A stretch of DNA of 64,000 nucleotides from Dictyobacter formicarum (GTDB lineage Bacteria > Chloroflexota > Ktedonobacteria > Ktedonobacterales > Ktedonobacteraceae). The position numbers and the translations under genes were made by a program. Below the pieces are notes generated by a model. It did no database searches, was not told the origin of the DNA, and was given only the letters and a program-made list of their open reading frames with translations. The stretch is taken from positions 248,001 to 312,000 of the forward strand of contig NZ_BNJJ01000007.1 of the NCBI RefSeq assembly GCF_016587435.1, in the 5' to 3' direction. Shown piece by piece: positions 1 through 13,186 of the stretch (within the stretch, counting starts at the first letter, position 1; each line of letters starts with the position of its first letter).

Positions 1-1
1 T

Positions 2-841
2 TCCCGGCAGTGGACCGATGCTTCGGAGCGAGAGAAGCGCTCGCGCAGTATGTTCTCGCAGGAGACGATCAAGGTGGATGAGGTGGCCCGCGAGCTGGAT
101 GCGATGCGCTCGGCGATTGGCTCGACGGTCGATGTGGCGACCTTTACGCGGGATACCTTGCTGGCATATGGCGCCTCCGTCAGCCAGAATAGCAAGGGAG
201 TCACGCTGCTTGATCTCAAAGAGACGCCCCGTGCCCTGCGCGATACGCTCTCGGTCCATAAATCCAGCTTGAGGGCGCGCTTCGAGTTGCCGGTGAGCGA
301 TGACGAGATCTACCTCAATCGTACGCATCCCTTTATTGAAGGCCTGGCCACCTATGTGATGGATGCCGCCCTTGATCCTGAAGGGGATAGCGTGGCGCGG
401 CGCTGTGGGGTGATCCGCACCAGCCGCGTCGCCAGGCGTACGACCCTGCTGCTGACACGCATGCGCTTCCACATTGTGACGCGGCAGGCTGGCGAGGAGC
501 GTATCCTGCTGGCCGAGGATTGCCAGATCCTGGCGTTTAGCGGCGCACCGCAGAACGCCACCTGGATCGATGATCAGACATGTATCAACGAACTGGTCGA
601 GGCGAAGCCGGAGGCCAATACCCTGCCTGAGCAGGCCCGCAACCTGCTGCGCCAGGTGATCGAGAATATCCCGCTGCTCCAGCCGCACCTGCAGGAGGCC
701 GCCGCGATCCGTGGCAATGAGCTGCGTGAAGCGCATCGGCGCGTACGCAGCGCCTCGCAGATGCGTGGTGTGCGCTACGAGGTGAAATCCGAATTCGCCC
801 CTGATGTCCTGGGCATCTATGTCTATCTGCCAAAACTGTGA
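2..841 (+). CDS. SNF2/DEAD-type helicase, C-terminal part (5' end outside window)
   Basis: The frame is open from the first bases of the window with no stop, so this is the C-terminal roughly 279 residues of a larger protein; the ATG at 50 is internal. The visible part lies beyond the helicase motor and begins with residues reading WTDASEREKRSRSMFSQ, a pattern I associate with the tail of large SNF2-like helicases that sit beside Eco57I-type methylases. No Walker motifs are visible because they would be upstream. The methylase starts 36 bases after the stop behind its own ribosome site, so the two are probably one transcript. By family knowledge such pairs occur in restriction systems and in class 1 DISARM (drmD with drmMI). 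The helicase call is inference from context plus tail pattern. Confidence 0.6.
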   Translation, partial: SRQWTDASEREKRSRSMFSQETIKVDEVARELDAMRSAIGSTVDVATFTRDTLLAYGASVSQNSKGVTLLDLKETPRALRDTLSVHKSSLRARFELPVSDDEIYLNRTHPFIEGLATYVMDAALDPEGDSVARRCGVIRTSRVARRTTLLLTRMRFHIVTRQAGEERILLAEDCQILAFSGAPQNATWIDDQTCINELVEAKPEANTLPEQARNLLRQVIENIPLLQPHLQEAAAIRGNELREAHRRVRSASQMRGVRYEVKSEFAPDVLGIYVYLPKL

Positions 842-877
842 TCTCAGCTGATCTTTATTTAGAGAGGAACACCAAGG

Positions 878-4900
<4,023 letters not shown>

Positions 4901-4973
4901 CAAATGATGTGCGGGGTTTCTTTTGTCTGATCACTAAATAAAATAACATCTAAAGATATGAAGGGTTTTAAAC

Positions 4974-5288
4974 ATGAAAATGTATACATTGATTGGTGCT
5001 GATGGGAAGCCATATCAGAGTGAGCAGAAGGGTACATTTGGGGGTAATAAAGCAGGGAGAATATATGGCGGCTTCGATTGTCCAGACGCGAATCGTGCCA
5101 TCGCCAAGGGTCAGTATGTCCAGCATCGCGTCTTTTTCGCCGATGAGCTAACGGCTATCCTGGCAGGCTATCGGCCCTGTGCCAGATGTATGAAAGAACG
5201 CTACCCCCTCTGGAAGCAGGCTACAAGTCAGGCACCAGGAGATAGGAAGCATGCACTACAAATCTATCGTTCGCTGTGTGGGTATTGA
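4974..5288 (+). CDS. Small Ada-type metal-binding protein
   Basis: 104 residues. The segment VFFADELTAILAGYRPCARC matches the zinc-binding core of the Ada N-terminal domain, where a phenylalanine-rich strand is followed by PCxRC. A cysteine in GGFDCPDANRA and another near the C-terminus may complete a metal site. The protein has only this domain, with no methyltransferase or AraC part. Stand-alone versions are often found beside restriction-modification genes, which fits the methylase ending 73 bases upstream. A structural, DNA-contacting or regulatory job in the same island is plausible but unproven. The start is ATG after a weak GAAGGG site. Confidence 0.6.
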   Translation: MKMYTLIGADGKPYQSEQKGTFGGNKAGRIYGGFDCPDANRAIAKGQYVQHRVFFADELTAILAGYRPCARCMKERYPLWKQATSQAPGDRKHALQIYRSLCGY

Positions 5289-5379
5289 TGCGCGCGCACA
5301 AGTCACTTTCCGCACGCCAACTATACGAAAATGATCTCGTTGGCTGGATGTTTCTCATGGCTTGAGGAAAAAGGGCATC

Positions 5380-5832
5380 ATGGTCTATACAGAGAAGCGC
5401 TGCTGGGTCTGCAATGCGGTGATTACCTGGGGTCAGAGCGACACTGCCTGTAAAGTGCAGTGTCGCAGCCTGCTCTATGCCGAAAGCTATCGCATCGAGC
5501 GCCATAAAGAGGAGTCCTATCGCAAGAACCGTCCCTGCCGCCTGCAACTCGGCGAGTGGGCCGAAACCTTACGCCACTATAAATGGCGCTGCGCCTTCTG
5601 CAAAGGTCCTTTTGAGAGCCTGGACCATTTTGTCCCTGTGAGCCAGGGTGGCGCGACCAGGGTCGGAAACGTCGTTCCCGCCTGCCTCCAATGCCAGATC
5701 GCCAAAGGCGGCCTGCTCCCCGAAGAGGTAGAGGCCATCCCCCGAGACGTCATAGAACGCATCGCCCGTTACCTCCAGAGGCGAGCCATGCCACAGACAG
5801 GCAAAAGCCTTCCAGTTTCAAGAAAGAGTTAA
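5380..5832 (+). CDS. HNH endonuclease
   Basis: 150 residues from the ATG at 5380, which lies behind GAGGAAA/AAGGG; a TTG at 5362 in the same frame is less well placed. The C-terminal half carries an HNH fold: CAFCKGPF supplies the first zinc knuckle, LDHFVPVSQGG the catalytic histidine, and NVVPACLQCQIAKG the asparagine and second CxxC. The N-terminal part has two more cysteine pairs (CWVC and CKVQC), suggesting an additional zinc ribbon. It follows the methylase and Ada-like gene on the same strand, so it may be the nuclease of that island, or an independent homing-type nuclease. The HNH call is firm; the role is inference. Confidence 0.75.
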   Translation: MVYTEKRCWVCNAVITWGQSDTACKVQCRSLLYAESYRIERHKEESYRKNRPCRLQLGEWAETLRHYKWRCAFCKGPFESLDHFVPVSQGGATRVGNVVPACLQCQIAKGGLLPEEVEAIPRDVIERIARYLQRRAMPQTGKSLPVSRKS

Positions 5833-5854
5833 CCATGATATTGGTATACACTAA

Positions 5855-6079
5855 AGGGATATCGGAAAACACTCAAACCACTTTACTCAAACCACTTTAC
5901 AGGAGGCTGGACCGACTCTCAAGGACGATTTCAAGATTCTACGCAGGGATATTGGTAAACCCAATGAACGCTATGCCATCAAGCTAACCGATCAGGGGAT
6001 ACAAAAAGCCATCGAATTGCAGCAAGTACTGGAAAGCAAAGGTATTGAAAACGTTCACTCAATCTGTGAACAGCTATAG
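5855..6079 (+). pseudogene. C-terminal gene remnant ahead of the IS607 element
   Basis: After a stop at 5852-5854 one frame stays open for 74 codons without a credible start and ends at 6077-6079. It reads as a plausible protein tail, including KPNERYAIKLTDQGIQKAIE and a helical end with LQQVLESKGIE. The sequence AAACCACTTTACTCAAACCACTTTAC contains a short direct repeat near the front. I interpret it as the tail of a gene that lost its 5' part, perhaps during arrival of the IS element next to it. I do not recognise the family. Confidence 0.3.
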
Positions 6080-6111
6080 ACAAACACGACCACGTATGTT
6101 AGAATAGTGGC

Positions 6112-6723
6112 ATGAAATTGATCGATTATGCAAGGCTCCAAGGCATCAGCTATCGTACGGCATGACGATGGTACAAGGCAGGCAAAATTGCTGGCCAACA
6201 GATGGACACCGGCACTATTCTGGTGACAGAACCATTGCCAGTGAAGGAGCGACCTGCCACATCCAAAGTCGCGGTGTATACGCGGGTTTCCTCATCGGAA
6301 AACAAGTCGAACCTGGACAGCCAAGCGGAACGGTTGGTTGCCTACTGTACCATGCGTGGCTATCAGGTGAGTCAAGTCGTCAAAGAAATTGGCTCTGGCG
6401 TCAATGACAATCGACCCAAGTTTCTGGCACTGCTGGCTGATCCAAGCATCGGACGTATTGTGATTGAACACCAAGATCGTGGCACGCGTTTCGGTTTTCG
6501 CTACATCGAGACATTGCTGAAAGCCTATGGGCGGGAGATTGAAGTGGTCAATCAAGCGGAGAACGGAACCGAAGACGTGCTCGCTGATCTCACCAGCATC
6601 ATTTACTCATTCTGCGCCAGGTTGTATGGGCAGCGCCGAGCGAAACACAAAACGGAACAGATTGTTCAGAAATTGAAGCAGGGAAGCGATGAAGAAGCGC
6701 AAGAAACGAGCCAAGAAGGGTGA
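6112..6723 (+). pseudogene. tnpA: IS607 serine recombinase TnpA with premature TGA at codon 18
   Basis: From the ATG at 6112 the frame reads MKLIDYARLQGISYRTA, then TGA at 6163-6165, then RWYKAGKIAGQQ and a full serine-resolvase domain to 6723. In IS607 TnpA the interrupted position is the conserved tryptophan of the MerR-like helix-turn-helix (a YRTAWxW-type motif), so a single TGG-to-TGA change explains it. The resolvase part is intact: AVYTRVSSSENKSNL holds the catalytic serine region and DRGTRFGFRYIE follows. Translation could restart at the ATG at 6202, giving 173 residues without the DNA-reading helix. The element is therefore probably immobile on its own unless TGA is read through. Confidence 0.75.
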
Positions 6724-8104
6724 ACCGCAAACCATAACGAAAGCGGTCACGCATATCGGGCTGGAAGCGGCCAATCCAGGGAAGCTCATCGCCCTGGATC
6801 AGCTTGCCGAGGTGTATCTCGAGTTGACTCAGCAGTATGTCACCCTGTTTTGTACCGATGAGGTGCCGAACGGCTTTCGGGCTCCTTGCTTTCTCACATC
6901 TCTCTCCGAGCGGTGGCATCGCAATGCGATCCAACAGGCGGCAGGCGTCGCCAAATCATGGCGGAGCAATCGGGCCAATGCCTATCAAGACTCCCTCGAC
7001 GCGCTTGCGGATTACCAGGAACAAAAAGCAGACGGCACACTTGAAGAAAACGCCAAAGAACCGGAGTGGCGGGAGTGGAATGTTCCAGTCTTGCGGAAGG
7101 TGTGCATTCAAGCGAATGGCAATGTTGTCAAACTCGAAGAGGCCACCGATACCGCCTTCGACTACTGGCTCAAGGTTTCAACTCTCGACAAAGGCAATCC
7201 GCTGCTCATTCCGGTGAAGCTCGCTGGCTACCACAAAGAGCAGTTCACTGATCCCGAAACGGGCAAACGTCGCACGATCAACAGCAGCGTGACGCTGAAC
7301 AAACGCAACGGGACGTGGTGGGTAACGCTGTCGTACGATGAGACGGTCGCGGCCCAGATCGATGCTGATGCACCTGTGATCGGCGTGGATGTGGGGATCG
7401 CCAACTTCATCACCACCTCAGATGGGAAGCAGTACGGATCATTCAATGGGCGTCTGAGGGAGCGCCAGAAGCGGGACCGGGAGAAACGCCGCCGGAAGGC
7501 CAAGCTCAGGAAGTGCCTGGAAAAGAAGGGCATGGCGAAGGAAAAGCGCCCATCAACGTCGAGCGCGACGGGGCAGCGGCTCATTCGTCATGTGCGACAA
7601 GAGATCAACCGAGCCGTCAACCTCTGCTTTAGCGAGCATGAGGGCTGCCAATTTGCCTACGAACAGCTTTCCGTGGCTTCCATGCGCTTCAAAGCCCGCG
7701 CTATGAATGCCTACATGCGCGCATCGAATCTTGCGCATATTCCCGCGCAAATCGAGTGGAATGCCACCAAACGCGGGGTCGCCGCAACGAAGGTCAAGAG
7801 CGCCTATTCTTCGCAAGAGTGCCACGTGTGCCATTACGCGGACCGCAAAAACAGACCGAATCAGCAGACGTTCTGCTGTCGGGTGTGCGGTCACACGGCC
7901 CACGCGGACACCAACGCCTCACAGAATATTGCGTCGCGGCTCGGCGATCAGCAATTACGCGCGTGCCAGAACCAAAAGGAAATCAAAGCCCTGCTCTTGA
8001 GCAGACATGAGCAGTGGAAGCAGAAATTCAGGTTCCTCGTAGTGGAACCTCCCGTCCAGTTGGATCTTTGGGCGTGCTCAGAGATGTCAACGGACGTAGG
8101 TTAA
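6689..8104 (+). CDS. tnpB: TnpB RNA-guided nuclease of the IS607 element
   Basis: 471 residues, starting inside the last codons of tnpA. The RuvC-like centre is complete: D in VIGVDVGIANF (about residue 233), E in FAYEQLSV (about 324) and D in HADTNASQN (about 407). A zinc finger with CHVC and CRVC lies between the second and third acidic residues. By family knowledge TnpB uses an RNA made from the right end of the element to cut DNA and help the element persist. Because the catalytic residues, zinc ligands and length are all normal, the nuclease is probably active although the recombinase is damaged. The N-terminus is very lysine-rich (MKKRKKRAKKG). Confidence 0.9.
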   Translation: MKKRKKRAKKGEPQTITKAVTHIGLEAANPGKLIALDQLAEVYLELTQQYVTLFCTDEVPNGFRAPCFLTSLSERWHRNAIQQAAGVAKSWRSNRANAYQDSLDALADYQEQKADGTLEENAKEPEWREWNVPVLRKVCIQANGNVVKLEEATDTAFDYWLKVSTLDKGNPLLIPVKLAGYHKEQFTDPETGKRRTINSSVTLNKRNGTWWVTLSYDETVAAQIDADAPVIGVDVGIANFITTSDGKQYGSFNGRLRERQKRDREKRRRKAKLRKCLEKKGMAKEKRPSTSSATGQRLIRHVRQEINRAVNLCFSEHEGCQFAYEQLSVASMRFKARAMNAYMRASNLAHIPAQIEWNATKRGVAATKVKSAYSSQECHVCHYADRKNRPNQQTFCCRVCGHTAHADTNASQNIASRLGDQQLRACQNQKEIKALLLSRHEQWKQKFRFLVVEPPVQLDLWACSEMSTDVG

Positions 8105-8150
8105 GGCTGGCGATGTGGGCATGGAATACCTGTCCATAAAGTTAGCAACT
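7960..8150 (+). ncRNA. Candidate omega/right-end RNA of TnpB
   Basis: TnpB guide RNAs are made from the 3' end of tnpB and run past the right end of the element. In this interval there is a perfect hairpin at 8030-8050 (AGGTTCC, seven-base loop, GGAACCT) within the last codons of tnpB, followed by a structured stretch across the stop codon. The guide would start just beyond the element's right end, which I cannot place exactly. Position and family behaviour support the call; there is no direct sequence signature. Confidence 0.3.
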
Positions 8151-8276
8151 ATTATGGCACATATCTCAGTGTGATGAGATTGCAGCCTTTCTCCACGACG
8201 CATACAATAGCCTTATAATAGGTGTTCTTTTTCTCAGCTTGCAGAGCAATTGAGCATTCCTGAAAGGAGCTCTGAG

Positions 8277-10178
8277 GTGGGTAAAAGCTCACGACATGTC
8301 ACACCACACAAACAGGAACGGGATGGGATGCCTGCAGGGAAGTCGATTCCTCACTCCCGCTCTTTGAGGATCACACCCCACGACCAGATGCAACTTCACC
8401 AGTTGAAAGCCGTCTGGGAGTCTTTCCCAGAGGGTCTCATTGCGTGTGATCGCAACCAGAGGATTGTGCGGATTAATGCCGCTGCTTGCAAGCTCTTTGA
8501 AGTGGCTTCCGAGGCCCAATGTCAAGGAAAAGACTACCAGCAATTTCTCAAACACTACATCCATTCTGATGAGCCTTCACCATTCAGTCCCTCGGGGCAA
8601 TGGCTGATGAACTTCTTCCTTGCTGGGAAAGGAGGAACCAGCCCGCCAGAACAAACGCTTCTGCTGGATCTCCCTTCCGGGCGCAAGATCTCAGTCTCTG
8701 TCCGCTCCTTTCCCGTGGTTGATCAAGAGCGCGACATAAAAGAAACCGTCTTTGTCTTCCAGGAGCTCACTCATTGTTCTCAGGCAATCTCCCACCTCCA
8801 ACGTGTCCACGAGTCGATGTTGGATCTGCTCACCGCGATCGCGCAGATTCCTGAGCAGATGGATTACACCTTGCCAGAAGAGACCTTCCTCCTCTCGCCG
8901 CCGGTGCTCTTCGTGGCCCAACAGGTTGTGGATGTCGTCCGGTCTGTCCTGGATTGTCGCCGGGTGAGTATGCTCGCGCCCAGTCATCGAACGGGCCATC
9001 TGTATTTTGTCGCGGGAAGTGGCTATACCGCTAAACAAGAACAGCACTGGCGAGACATTGGGGGACGCTTCCATCCCCTAGAAGCGCTTGACGACGCCGC
9101 ACTCGCTCGCCTCGGCGCCAACCAGGAGGTGGTGCTTACGACTGATCAGTTGCGCACCATTGAACGTTTCGGGAAACAACTGCCTTTTCCTGGGTATCCT
9201 CGCTCTGCATTTCCTGGCTCCGAGGCCTTTCTGTTCATTCCTCTGTTTCTGGAGCAGCAGCAGGTTGGCGTGCTGATGGTCATCAAAGCGAGTTCGGAGG
9301 GAACGTACACGCCAGAGGAGATCACGCTCGTCAAAGCAGTCACAGCGCAGACCATGCTGCTCATTGAGGGGATCCACTGTTTCTACGCGCAGGAAGGGAA
9401 AAAGAACAGAGCACTTGCCCAGCAAGAAGTGAGTCGCCTGGCTGGCGACTTTCTGACCCTGGCCACCCATGAACTGCGCACCCCACTGACGGGGATCCTG
9501 GGCAATCTGCAATTAGCACAGCGCCGATTGCGGGCCTTCAAAGGGCAGCTCGCTCGTCCGTCTGTTCAGGTCCGCGAACCCCTTGCCCATGTTCAGCAAC
9601 CCCTGGCAGCCGCCTCGCAGAGTGCCCAGCTTCAGCAGCGGACGATCAATGACTTGATCGATGATGCGCGTATCCAGAGCAATACGCTCCCATTTTCCCT
9701 GAACCCTGAGGATCTGGGCACCCTGCTCAGAGAGGTGGTGGCCGAGCAGCAACACGCCGCACCAGAGCGCACCATCGTACTGGATGCTCCTTCTGCAGAA
9801 CAAAGGGTACCCATCCTCGCCGATGCCGGGCGGATCAAGCACGTTCTCAACACCTACCTGACGAATGCGCTCACCTATTCTCCCCCAGGAAAACCTGTGG
9901 TGGTGCAGTTAAGCGTTGCGGAAGCACTCGCCCATGTCTCCGTCCATAACGAGGGCGCAGGCATTGCGAGAGAAGAGCTCGATCATATCTGGGAACGCTT
10001 CTATCGTGCCAAAGGCAGCGCTGTCCAGAATGAACTGGATCTGAGCTGTGGATTGCCCCTCTATTTGTGCCGGGTGTTCATTGAACGGCATCAGGGGAGC
10101 GTTGGGGTACAGAGTGCTCCTGACCAGGGAGCCACGTTCTGGTTTATCGTGCCCATCACACCGTCTCTGGGAGCGTGA
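8277..10178 (+). CDS. PAS/GAF sensor histidine kinase
   Basis: I chose the GTG at 8277 because AAGGAG lies 7 bases upstream (8264-8269); a TTG at 8250 in frame has no such site. The product of 633 residues is soluble, with no membrane segment. In order: a PAS domain (about 45-160), a GAF domain (about 205-370, FYAQEG near its end), a HisKA dimerisation helix with phospho-acceptor histidine in LATHELRTPLTG (about 396), and an HATPase domain with N-box NTYLTNALTYSPP and G1 box HNEGAGIARE. The G2 box is odd: CGLPLYLC in place of the usual GLGLYI, so nucleotide-lid behaviour may differ. No response regulator is adjacent. The IS607 element ends immediately upstream and may have altered its promoter. 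Confidence 0.85.
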   Translation: MGKSSRHVTPHKQERDGMPAGKSIPHSRSLRITPHDQMQLHQLKAVWESFPEGLIACDRNQRIVRINAAACKLFEVASEAQCQGKDYQQFLKHYIHSDEPSPFSPSGQWLMNFFLAGKGGTSPPEQTLLLDLPSGRKISVSVRSFPVVDQERDIKETVFVFQELTHCSQAISHLQRVHESMLDLLTAIAQIPEQMDYTLPEETFLLSPPVLFVAQQVVDVVRSVLDCRRVSMLAPSHRTGHLYFVAGSGYTAKQEQHWRDIGGRFHPLEALDDAALARLGANQEVVLTTDQLRTIERFGKQLPFPGYPRSAFPGSEAFLFIPLFLEQQQVGVLMVIKASSEGTYTPEEITLVKAVTAQTMLLIEGIHCFYAQEGKKNRALAQQEVSRLAGDFLTLATHELRTPLTGILGNLQLAQRRLRAFKGQLARPSVQVREPLAHVQQPLAAASQSAQLQQRTINDLIDDARIQSNTLPFSLNPEDLGTLLREVVAEQQHAAPERTIVLDAPSAEQRVPILADAGRIKHVLNTYLTNALTYSPPGKPVVVQLSVAEALAHVSVHNEGAGIAREELDHIWERFYRAKGSAVQNELDLSCGLPLYLCRVFIERHQGSVGVQSAPDQGATFWFIVPITPSLGA

Positions 10179-10200
10179 CACAAAAGCTCCCCATTTACCA

Positions 10201-10219
10201 GCTCTACAAGGAGTAGAGC
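10201..10219 (+). terminator. Small hairpin after the histidine kinase
   Basis: GCTCTAC, a five-base loop and GTAGAGC form a perfect 7-bp stem 22 bases after the kinase stop; CCCAT/ATGGG flank it and can lengthen the stem with bulges. No clear T-run follows, so the terminator call is weak. Confidence 0.3.
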
Positions 10220-10412
10220 AGATGGGAAGCCGTTTCTCCAGATGCTGCATGGTCCCTTCCTATGTTTCGCGCTGATTTTTCGGGTTCGCCTCAAAGCAGC
10301 ATCACAAACCCATGATAGCTTCGGTCGCACCAGGCCCGGAGGCATTTCCTTGACAATAAGCTCATGTTCCAGCTATATTCTGAAGGAAGAACCTGACGAA
10401 AAGGAATAGATA

Positions 10413-11381
10413 ATGACAACCAGACCTCTTGTTGATCCTGAGCTTGCAGCTATACTTGATCAGATCCCCACCGTAGAGCTGACTGAAGAAATCGTAAAGC
10501 AGGTGCGGGCGATGGAGCGGACAACGAGCTCTCAACAGCTTCCGAACCTCCCCACATTCCCCGACATTGAGGTGACTGAGCGCTTTGTGCCCGGTCCAGA
10601 AGGGGCACCCGAGGTGCGGGTACTGGTCTACCGACCGATCACGGTGGAGGGGCCAAGATCTAGCTTGCTCTGGATGCACGGGGGCGGATATATTATGGGG
10701 ACTCCTGAGAATGAAGATCTCCTGGTAAAGAGCATGGTGTCAGCCATTGGATGTGTGGCTGTTTCGGTCGACTACCGCCTGGCTCCTGAGACACGCCATC
10801 CTGGTCCAGTTGAGGATTGTTACGCCGCTTTGAAGTGGCTGCATACGCATGCGAGCGAACTCGGAGTCGATCCGACTCGCATCGCGACTGGGGGGAGTAG
10901 CGCAGGAGGGGGATTGGCCGCTGCACTTGGGTTGCTCGCTCGTGATCGGGGAGAGATTCCCCTGGCGTTCCAACTCCTGATCGCTCCCATGCTCGATGAT
11001 CGCACCTGTACGTTGGCAGAACCTCATCCATATACTGGAGAATTCATATGGAGACGGGAAAACAACCGCTTTGGCTGGACCTCCCTGTTAGGTCAGGAAC
11101 CAGGCTTGCCAGATGTTTCGCCATATGCGGCAGCGGCACGCGCTGAGCATTTAGAGGGCCTCCCTCCCACCTTCATCAATGTCGGTGCCCTGGATCTGTT
11201 TTTGGAAGAAGATCTGGAGTATGCTCGTCACCTCACGCGAGCAGGGGTGCCAACGGAGTTCCATATCTATCCTGGGGCCTACCACGGCTTCAGAATGGTC
11301 GCTGACGCACAGGTGACACAGACCGCCGCCCGAGATCAGCTTGCAGCTTTGAAACGCGCCCTTGGTGATCCTAACCACTAA
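10413..11381 (+). CDS. Alpha/beta hydrolase, hormone-sensitive-lipase (HSL) type esterase
   Basis: 322 residues. HGGGY (about residue 89) is the oxyanion-hole signature of the HSL family. The nucleophile serine is in GGSSAGGG (about 160), a small variation on the usual GDSAGG. The acid is in GALDLFLEEDLEYA and the histidine in YPGAYHGF near the C-terminus, so the triad is complete. VDYRLAPE, another family hallmark, lies between. There is no signal peptide, so it probably acts in the cytoplasm on short-chain esters of unknown identity. The start is ATG with AAAGGAA upstream. It converges on the FAD oxidoreductase gene across an intergenic hairpin. Confidence 0.9.
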   Translation: MTTRPLVDPELAAILDQIPTVELTEEIVKQVRAMERTTSSQQLPNLPTFPDIEVTERFVPGPEGAPEVRVLVYRPITVEGPRSSLLWMHGGGYIMGTPENEDLLVKSMVSAIGCVAVSVDYRLAPETRHPGPVEDCYAALKWLHTHASELGVDPTRIATGGSSAGGGLAAALGLLARDRGEIPLAFQLLIAPMLDDRTCTLAEPHPYTGEFIWRRENNRFGWTSLLGQEPGLPDVSPYAAAARAEHLEGLPPTFINVGALDLFLEEDLEYARHLTRAGVPTEFHIYPGAYHGFRMVADAQVTQTAARDQLAALKRALGDPNH

Positions 11382-11505
11382 CATGGATGTTGTTCATGCT
11401 TGCGTATCTCAAAACAGAACCGAGAGGTGAAGGATGTTCTCGAATCCTTCGCCTCTTAAAGCAAATCATCCAGGGAGGGAGTGCAACATTCAACAGTAGA
11501 AATCA

Positions 11506-11531
11506 GAGCCGCACGTTTTTCTGTGCGGCTC
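11506..11531. terminator. Intergenic hairpin between converging genes
   Basis: GAGCCGCAC, an eight-base T-rich loop and GTGCGGCTC form a perfect 9-bp GC-rich stem between the esterase and the converging oxidoreductase. Its place suggests a shared terminator, although the T-run sits in the loop and not after the stem. Confidence 0.4.
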
Positions 11532-11564
11532 CAGGTTCCTATCGGAATGATGTGGTCTCTTTCT

Positions 11565-13145
11565 TTAGAGGGTGCGAAGAATCTGATGTGCAACAATGTA
11601 GCCCGATCCACCATTAATTCCATGTCCTGGCCACGTTGCTGCTCCCAGCATAAAGAGATTCGGTACTGAAGTAGCATGCCCGGGCTGACCAGGCAAAGGA
11701 TTGAAGAGATAGCTTTGGGCAAGGTCGTGTGCGCCACCGTATGGGTCACCGGGTCCCTGATTCGGGCTAAACCGCGCCAATGTGTCGGGAGTAATCACAG
11801 TATGGCCGATGATCGCACTGGGAATATTCGGAATATGCCTGCTCACAAGGTCGATCACTCGCTCCGTAAAACGTTCTGTGAGATCTGGAGTCCACGTTCC
11901 ATTACCTACCTCGATCAAACCGGCAGCATCACCGTCAGGGTGACATGGAACCTCGAGAACCTGGATGCGCATGATAGCCTTGCCTTCGGGAGCGCGTGAT
12001 GGATCGAGGTTGGTCGGGTAGTCGACTGTAAATGTCGGCTTCGCTGGAAGTAATCCCGCCATGCTCTGAGCGATAGCAAGGGTACATCCATTGAGCCCAT
12101 CAGTCAAGTGTGGCTGTCCGACACGGTTGAAGCGCTCATCTGGCCAGCGGGGAGGTTCACTGAGTGCGAGGTGAATCTGCACACAGCCACGTCCATACCT
12201 GTATTGTTTCGCCTGCGTACGCAAAGAGGCATCAACATCCGACTCCGCCAGCAGCGAGAGGTAGAGTTGATCAGGATTGGTCGATGCGACGATGGCCTGT
12301 CTGGCTTGAAACTCTTCGTGGTTAGAGGTCCGTACTTTCGAGGCTCGTCCCTGTTCCACAATGATACGGCTGACCTGTGTATTAGTGCGAATCACACCCC
12401 CTTGATCTACCACCAATTGCGCTAGCGCGCGCGCGAGCATTTCGCTACCACCTTCGGGTATTGGCATTCCAGCTCCCATCACTGCCAGGATAGCGAGTTT
12501 GACCCAGATACCACTTCCAATCTCGTCGGGAGTATGACCCAGGTGCATCACCCACGGCGCCAACATTGCACGCAATACGGGTGACTGGAAGGAATCGACG
12601 ACCGTTCGCGCCGTATCAAACAACGAAGCTGCGAAAGATGAATAGCCAGGGCGATCTCCATCATGCACCAACCGTGCAATAATCTCCTTCGCCTCAGAAG
12701 AGGTAAGATCTAAGCTAAGCAGAGCGAAAACATCATTCATATAGGGGTTCAGCGAGTCCAAAAGGCGAATGAGGGTTGCCCCATCACCAGGAGCGAGCCG
12801 TTCAGCTTCTGCAACAAACGCCTCCAAAGCACATGGAAAGACAGCGGTCTGACCATCTTCCATCGAGACACCCGTCGGCAGATCGGTATTTAAATATCGT
12901 AGCCCTCTCTCTGCCAACGCACCTCCAAGATCAGCATAGGCAGGGCCAGTGAGAAAGAGTGGGTGAGCAGCTGAATACACATCGTGTTTAAACCCGGGAA
13001 GAGTCAACTCATCCGTGCGAACCAGGCCGCCTGGACGGTCGTTTTGCTCAAGTATCAGGACACTGCGCCCTGATCGGGTCAGATAGGCAGCAGCAACGAG
13101 AGCATTGTGACCGCTACCAATAAGAATAACATCGTATGTTTCCAT
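11565..13145 (-). CDS. FAD-dependent oxidoreductase, phytoene desaturase/PYROXD2-like
   Basis: 526 residues. The N-terminal dinucleotide fold reads VILIGSGHNALVAAAYL, followed by the LEQNDRPGG acidic strand that binds the ribose of FAD. The C-terminal FAD motif reads LFMLGAATWPGHGINGGSGY, which is diagnostic of the CrtI/PYROXD2 amine-oxidase-like group. Carotenoid synthesis genes (crtB, crtE) are not adjacent, so the substrate is open; PYROXD2-like enzymes are common outside carotenoid clusters. No membrane segment is obvious. It is transcribed alone. Two tandem dyad sites lie 42-83 bases before its start and are candidate operators for it. Confidence 0.85.
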   Translation of the reverse strand: METYDVILIGSGHNALVAAAYLTRSGRSVLILEQNDRPGGLVRTDELTLPGFKHDVYSAAHPLFLTGPAYADLGGALAERGLRYLNTDLPTGVSMEDGQTAVFPCALEAFVAEAERLAPGDGATLIRLLDSLNPYMNDVFALLSLDLTSSEAKEIIARLVHDGDRPGYSSFAASLFDTARTVVDSFQSPVLRAMLAPWVMHLGHTPDEIGSGIWVKLAILAVMGAGMPIPEGGSEMLARALAQLVVDQGGVIRTNTQVSRIIVEQGRASKVRTSNHEEFQARQAIVASTNPDQLYLSLLAESDVDASLRTQAKQYRYGRGCVQIHLALSEPPRWPDERFNRVGQPHLTDGLNGCTLAIAQSMAGLLPAKPTFTVDYPTNLDPSRAPEGKAIMRIQVLEVPCHPDGDAAGLIEVGNGTWTPDLTERFTERVIDLVSRHIPNIPSAIIGHTVITPDTLARFSPNQGPGDPYGGAHDLAQSYLFNPLPGQPGHATSVPNLFMLGAATWPGHGINGGSGYIVAHQILRTL

Positions 13146-13186
13146 CGTTTCCTTTCCCTTATCCTGGCTATAATGCTACCGAAAAG

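Larger units (their letters stand above)
6112..8104 (+). mobile_element. IS607-family insertion sequence (tnpA broken, tnpB intact)
   Basis: A serine recombinase and a TnpB overlap by 35 bases on the same strand, the arrangement that defines the IS607 family. IS607 elements lack terminal inverted repeats and long target duplications, so I cannot fix the ends from one copy; the left end should lie shortly before 6112 and the right end between about 8105 and 8200. The element sits between a gene remnant and a histidine kinase. Confidence 0.75.
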
